Assembly (NCBI GenBank): GCA_016303035.1
Contig: JAEDML010000049.1
Location: 1 to 8,465, forward strand
Direction of reading: 5' to 3'
Source of the DNA: Clostridiaceae bacterium
GTDB lineage: Bacteria; Bacillota; Clostridia; Oscillospirales; Acutalibacteraceae
DNA length: 8,465 bases
In this document: piece after piece, positions 5,937 through 8,465 of the stretch
How the letters are laid out: every line of letters starts with the position of its first letter
How positions within the stretch are numbered: position 1 is the stretch's first letter
The notes under the pieces: model-generated
The model's input: the letters and a program-made list of their open reading frames with translations, nothing else
Database searches by the model: none
What the model was told of the DNA's origin: nothing
Translations under genes and position numbers: made by a program

Positions 5937-6810
5937 GCCGCAGGGAAAAACCTCCTACGGTGCGGTTTCCGCCGTTAAAAAAATCAGCGGTGAAAAAAGA
6001 GTGGGGCATACCGGCACGCTTGACCCTATGGCAACCGGGGTTCTGCCCGTGCTTTTGGGCAGGGCAACGGCGCTTGCCTCCTCAATGCTTGATTCCGACA
6101 AAAAATATACAGCCGGAGTAAAGCTCGGTATTACAACCGACACAGAGGATATAACCGGTGAGGTTATATCAAAAAGAGAAGTTGACATAACACCTGAAAA
6201 GATTTGCTCGGTATTATCCGATTTTGTAGGTATACAAATGCAGCGTCCGCCTATGTATAGCGCATTAAAGCGTGCAGGAGTACCGCTTTACAAGCTTGCA
6301 AGAGAGGGGAAAAGCGTTGAAATACCCGAACGGGAAATAAATGTGATTTCCCTCAATGCGGTAGACATAAATCCTGATTGCGGTGAATTTGCCTTTGACG
6401 CCGTTGTGTCAAAGGGAACCTATATACGCTCGCTTGTAAGGGATATAGGTGAGGAGTTGGGCTGCGGAGCTGTTCTTTCATCGCTTTGCAGGACAAGCGC
6501 CGCAGGGTTTGATATTTCACGGTGTGTAAGACTTGAAGATTTGAATGAGGATAATATCTGCGATTATCTGCTTGACGAGGAGGAAGCCGTAAAGCATTTG
6601 CGAAGCGTAAGCGTCACCGAAAAACAGGCAATACGCTTTTGCAACGGCGGTCAATTGAGTTTCGAGCGGACAAATATCGCCGACCCGAAATCAGGTGAGC
6701 TTATACGCGTTAAGTACGCCGGACTTTTCCTCGGGATAGGCTTTTGCGATATCGAAAATCAGCAGTTAGGAATAAAGTGCATCATAAATTATCCGAAGGT
6801 GAGGGAATAA
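5911..6810 (+). CDS. truB: tRNA pseudouridine(55) synthase TruB
   Basis: TruB converts uridine 55 in the T-loop of tRNAs to pseudouridine and also acts as a tRNA folding chaperone. The 299-residue protein starts with GLLLLNKPQGKTSYGAV, the family's motif I. The catalytic motif is HTGTLDPMATGVLPV, with the nucleophile Asp at residue 38. KYTAGVKLGITTDTEDITGEV follows, then the KGTYIRSLVRDIGEELG block with Arg173, which corresponds to the conserved K/R-GTYIR motif near the active site. A C-terminal region of about 80 residues is consistent with a PUA-like RNA-binding domain, though it is divergent. The ATG at 5911 is supported by GGAGGA at 5900-5905. The stop codon shares one base with the ribF start. 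Confidence 0.98.
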   Translation: MQGLLLLNKPQGKTSYGAVSAVKKISGEKRVGHTGTLDPMATGVLPVLLGRATALASSMLDSDKKYTAGVKLGITTDTEDITGEVISKREVDITPEKICSVLSDFVGIQMQRPPMYSALKRAGVPLYKLAREGKSVEIPEREINVISLNAVDINPDCGEFAFDAVVSKGTYIRSLVRDIGEELGCGAVLSSLCRTSAAGFDISRCVRLEDLNEDNICDYLLDEEEAVKHLRSVSVTEKQAIRFCNGGQLSFERTNIADPKSGELIRVKYAGLFLGIGFCDIENQQLGIKCIINYPKVRE

Positions 6811-7643
6811 TGAAAAACGCTTTGGCTCTCGGCACCTTTGACGGAGTGCATAAGGGACACCGCGCCGTGCTTAATATGCCGGACGGCTATGTGAAAAACG
6901 CCGTTATATTCAGCGAACCGCCTAAAATGCTCATTTCGGGAGATAAAGAGCTGATTATGACGGCTGAGGATAAATGCCGTATACTTAAAAGTGTCGGTAT
7001 TGAAAATATTGATATATTGGATTTCTGCAAGGTTCGGAATATGACGGCGGAGGATTTTCTTTGCTTTTTAAAGAAACGCTATTCTCCGTCATATATCTCC
7101 TGCGGATATAATTACCGTTTCGGCAGGGGCGCGTCGGGTAATAGCGATTTGCTAAAGCGCTTTTGCAGGGAAAACGGTATAACGCTTAACTGCTGTGAGC
7201 CTATAACCGAAAACGGAGTCTTAATATCCTCAACGCTGATAAGGAATATGTTAAAAAACGGCGAAATCGCCGCCGCAAATTCGCTTTTAAGCGAGGATTT
7301 TTCCTACTGCGGCAAGGTAATAAGGGGCGATATGCGCGGCCGAACGCTTGGATTTCCTACAATAAATCAGCGGTATCCGGAAAATCTTGTAAAGCTTAAA
7401 TTCGGGGTTTACAAAACAAAGGTATGTATAGACGGCAATTGTTTCGACGGAATAACCGATATTGGCGTCCGTCCGACATATCCTACCGATTATTGTCTGA
7501 GTGAAACCAATATAATCGGCTTTGAAGGCGATATTTACGGAAGAACGGTAAGAATTTTTCCGCAGAGATTTCTGCGTGAAGAAAAAAAGTTCAGTTCGTT
7601 AAGTGAGCTTAAAAAGCAGATTGAGAAAGACAAAAATTCATAA
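6810..7643 (+). CDS. ribF: Bifunctional riboflavin kinase / FAD synthetase RibF
   Basis: RibF phosphorylates riboflavin to FMN and then adenylates FMN to FAD. The 277-residue protein contains both modules. The N-terminal FMN adenylyltransferase has GTFDGVHKGH (residues 8-17), CGYNYRFG and the ISSTLIR motif (139-145). The C-terminal riboflavin kinase has GKVIRGDMRGRTLGFPTIN (GFPTIN at 181-186), GVYKTKV, GVRPTY, the catalytic Glu232 in ETN, and the closing FLREEKKFSSLSELKKQI. It is shorter than the roughly 310 residues usual for the family: the HxGH motif lies close to the N-terminus and the helix-loop after it is compressed. The commonly seen P-H-P in the following strand reads E-P-P here, and the usual ETH of the kinase is ETN. 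The start at ATG 6810 overlaps truB by one base and is preceded by AAGGTGAGGG (6796-6805). No FMN riboswitch is present. Confidence 0.95.
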   Translation: MKNALALGTFDGVHKGHRAVLNMPDGYVKNAVIFSEPPKMLISGDKELIMTAEDKCRILKSVGIENIDILDFCKVRNMTAEDFLCFLKKRYSPSYISCGYNYRFGRGASGNSDLLKRFCRENGITLNCCEPITENGVLISSTLIRNMLKNGEIAAANSLLSEDFSYCGKVIRGDMRGRTLGFPTINQRYPENLVKLKFGVYKTKVCIDGNCFDGITDIGVRPTYPTDYCLSETNIIGFEGDIYGRTVRIFPQRFLREEKKFSSLSELKKQIEKDKNS

Positions 7644-7657
7644 CAGGGGGAAATAAT

Positions 7658-8464
7658 ATGTTATCAGAGTTAGATTTTATGAAAGCGCTGTCCGCGGCAA
7701 GTCCCTTTATAAAAGCGCTGGTTATAGTGGTTGCAGGCTACTATTTAAACAAGTGGATTTTAAAGCTGCTTGCCCGTTCCTTTGAAAAGGCAGGTCATAT
7801 GGACGCTTCGCTTTCAAAGTTCCTTTTAAAGGCGGCAAATATCGTAATCTATGCAATAATTCTTCTTTCGGCGCTTAATGCGCTCGGTATTTCCACTACC
7901 GGCCTGCTTGCCGCACTTTCGGCCGCCGCCGTAGGTATTGCTTTGGCGCTTAAAGATTCTTTAAGTAACATTGCAAGCGGAATACTTTTGCTTATAGCGC
8001 CTAAATTTTCAACAGGAGATTTTGTCGAAGTAAACGGTGAGTGCGGCAATGTGCTTCAGGTGGACCTTATGCACACAACCATAAAGACGCCCGATAACCG
8101 TCATATCGTAGTTCCTAACGGGAGCATTATGGGAAGCGAAATTATAAATTACTCTAAGGAGGACGAGCGCAGGGTAGACCTTGTATTCTCAATTTCCTAC
8201 GAGGACGACGCGGAGCTTGCAAAGCAGGTTATAGCCGAGACGGCAAACGCACACCCGTTAGTGCTTGACAAGCCCGATAAGCCGTTTGTAAGGGTAAGCG
8301 AATACGCTTCAAGCTCGGTTAATATAACATTAAGGGTATGGTGCAAGGCGGCAGACTACTGGACGGTGCATTTCGACCTTACAGAACAGGTACGCGTTTC
8401 GTTCGACAAAAACGGAATATCAATTCCCTATGACCAGCTTGATGTTCATATAAAAGAAAAATAA
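7658..8464 (+). CDS. mscS: Small-conductance mechanosensitive channel, MscS family
   Basis: MscS channels open under membrane tension and release solutes during osmotic downshock. The 268-residue protein is complete and similar in length to Escherichia coli MscS (286). Three hydrophobic segments are visible at about residues 15-38, 58-78 and 80-98, with the pore helix continuing as SLSNIASGILLLIAPKF (101-117). The beta domain follows with GDFVEVNGECGNV and the strongly conserved VVPNGSIMGSEIINYS (141-156). The C-terminal alpha/beta vestibule ends with GISIPYDQLDVHI. At the position of the E. coli kink residues Gln112-Gly113 this protein has Lys99-Asp100, by ungapped alignment around SLSN. The start is clear: AGGGGG lies 7 bases before the ATG. 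It follows ribF after 14 bases on the same strand with no terminator between, so it is probably cotranscribed. Confidence 0.95.
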   Translation: MLSELDFMKALSAASPFIKALVIVVAGYYLNKWILKLLARSFEKAGHMDASLSKFLLKAANIVIYAIILLSALNALGISTTGLLAALSAAAVGIALALKDSLSNIASGILLLIAPKFSTGDFVEVNGECGNVLQVDLMHTTIKTPDNRHIVVPNGSIMGSEIINYSKEDERRVDLVFSISYEDDAELAKQVIAETANAHPLVLDKPDKPFVRVSEYASSSVNITLRVWCKAADYWTVHFDLTEQVRVSFDKNGISIPYDQLDVHIKEK

Positions 8465-8465
8465 T

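Noticed and set aside
7055..7078. Inverted repeat TTTCTTT / AAAGAAA with T-run inside ribF, as a terminator
   Set aside because: The stem is only seven A-T-rich pairs with one G-C, too weak for a rho-independent terminator, and it lies in the middle of the coding region.
7621..7643. Possible mscS promoter beginning TTGAGA at the end of ribF
   Set aside because: The sequence at the -10 distance (around TTCATAAC) matches the consensus poorly, and it would place the transcript start at or within the ribosome binding site.

Overview
The window looks like chromosomal DNA from a low-to-mid GC member of the Firmicutes, class Clostridia, most likely an Oscillospirales/Ruminococcaceae-type gut anaerobe. 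This is inferred from three things: the gene order nusA-ylxR-ylxQ-infB-rbfA-nrnA-truB-ribF, which is the Gram-positive version of the nusA/infB operon; a short NusA without the extra C-terminal repeats of Proteobacteria; and strong GGAGG ribosome binding sites. The taxonomic placement is my judgement from gene content and style, not a database result.

Layout, all on the + strand: the 3' end of a GH25 (lysozyme-type) muramidase gene (1-312); nusA (347-1429); ylxR/rnpM (1452-1718); ylxQ, an L7Ae-family protein (1715-2041); infB for translation initiation factor IF2 (2031-4586); rbfA (4586-4951); nrnA, a DHH/DHHA1 nanoRNase/pAp phosphatase (4935-5936); truB, tRNA pseudouridine-55 synthase (5911-6810); ribF, riboflavin kinase/FAD synthetase (6810-7643); and an MscS-family mechanosensitive channel (7658-8464), which stops one base before the window ends. 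No untranslated gap is longer than about 35 bases, and no rho-independent terminator, RNA gene, repeat array, mobile element or CRISPR is visible.

From nusA to ribF the genes form one tightly packed transcription/translation module. NusA controls elongation and termination. YlxR (in Bacillus subtilis, the RNase P modulator RnpM) and YlxQ are small RNA-binding proteins. IF2 loads initiator tRNA. RbfA matures the 30S subunit, NrnA clears the shortest RNA fragments, TruB modifies tRNA, and RibF makes FMN and FAD. From ylxR to ribF every junction overlaps by 1 to 26 bases, so translational coupling is likely. A sigma-A-like promoter (293-320) overlaps the end of the GH25 gene and could start the operon. 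A second promoter-like sequence lies inside nusA (813-840).

I see no previously undescribed system here. The points worth a second look are local: a cell-wall hydrolase gene where rimP usually sits, the two promoter candidates, a possible internal IF2 start, a YlxQ that has lost typical kink-turn contact residues, a compact divergent RibF, and an MscS gene at the tail of the operon.
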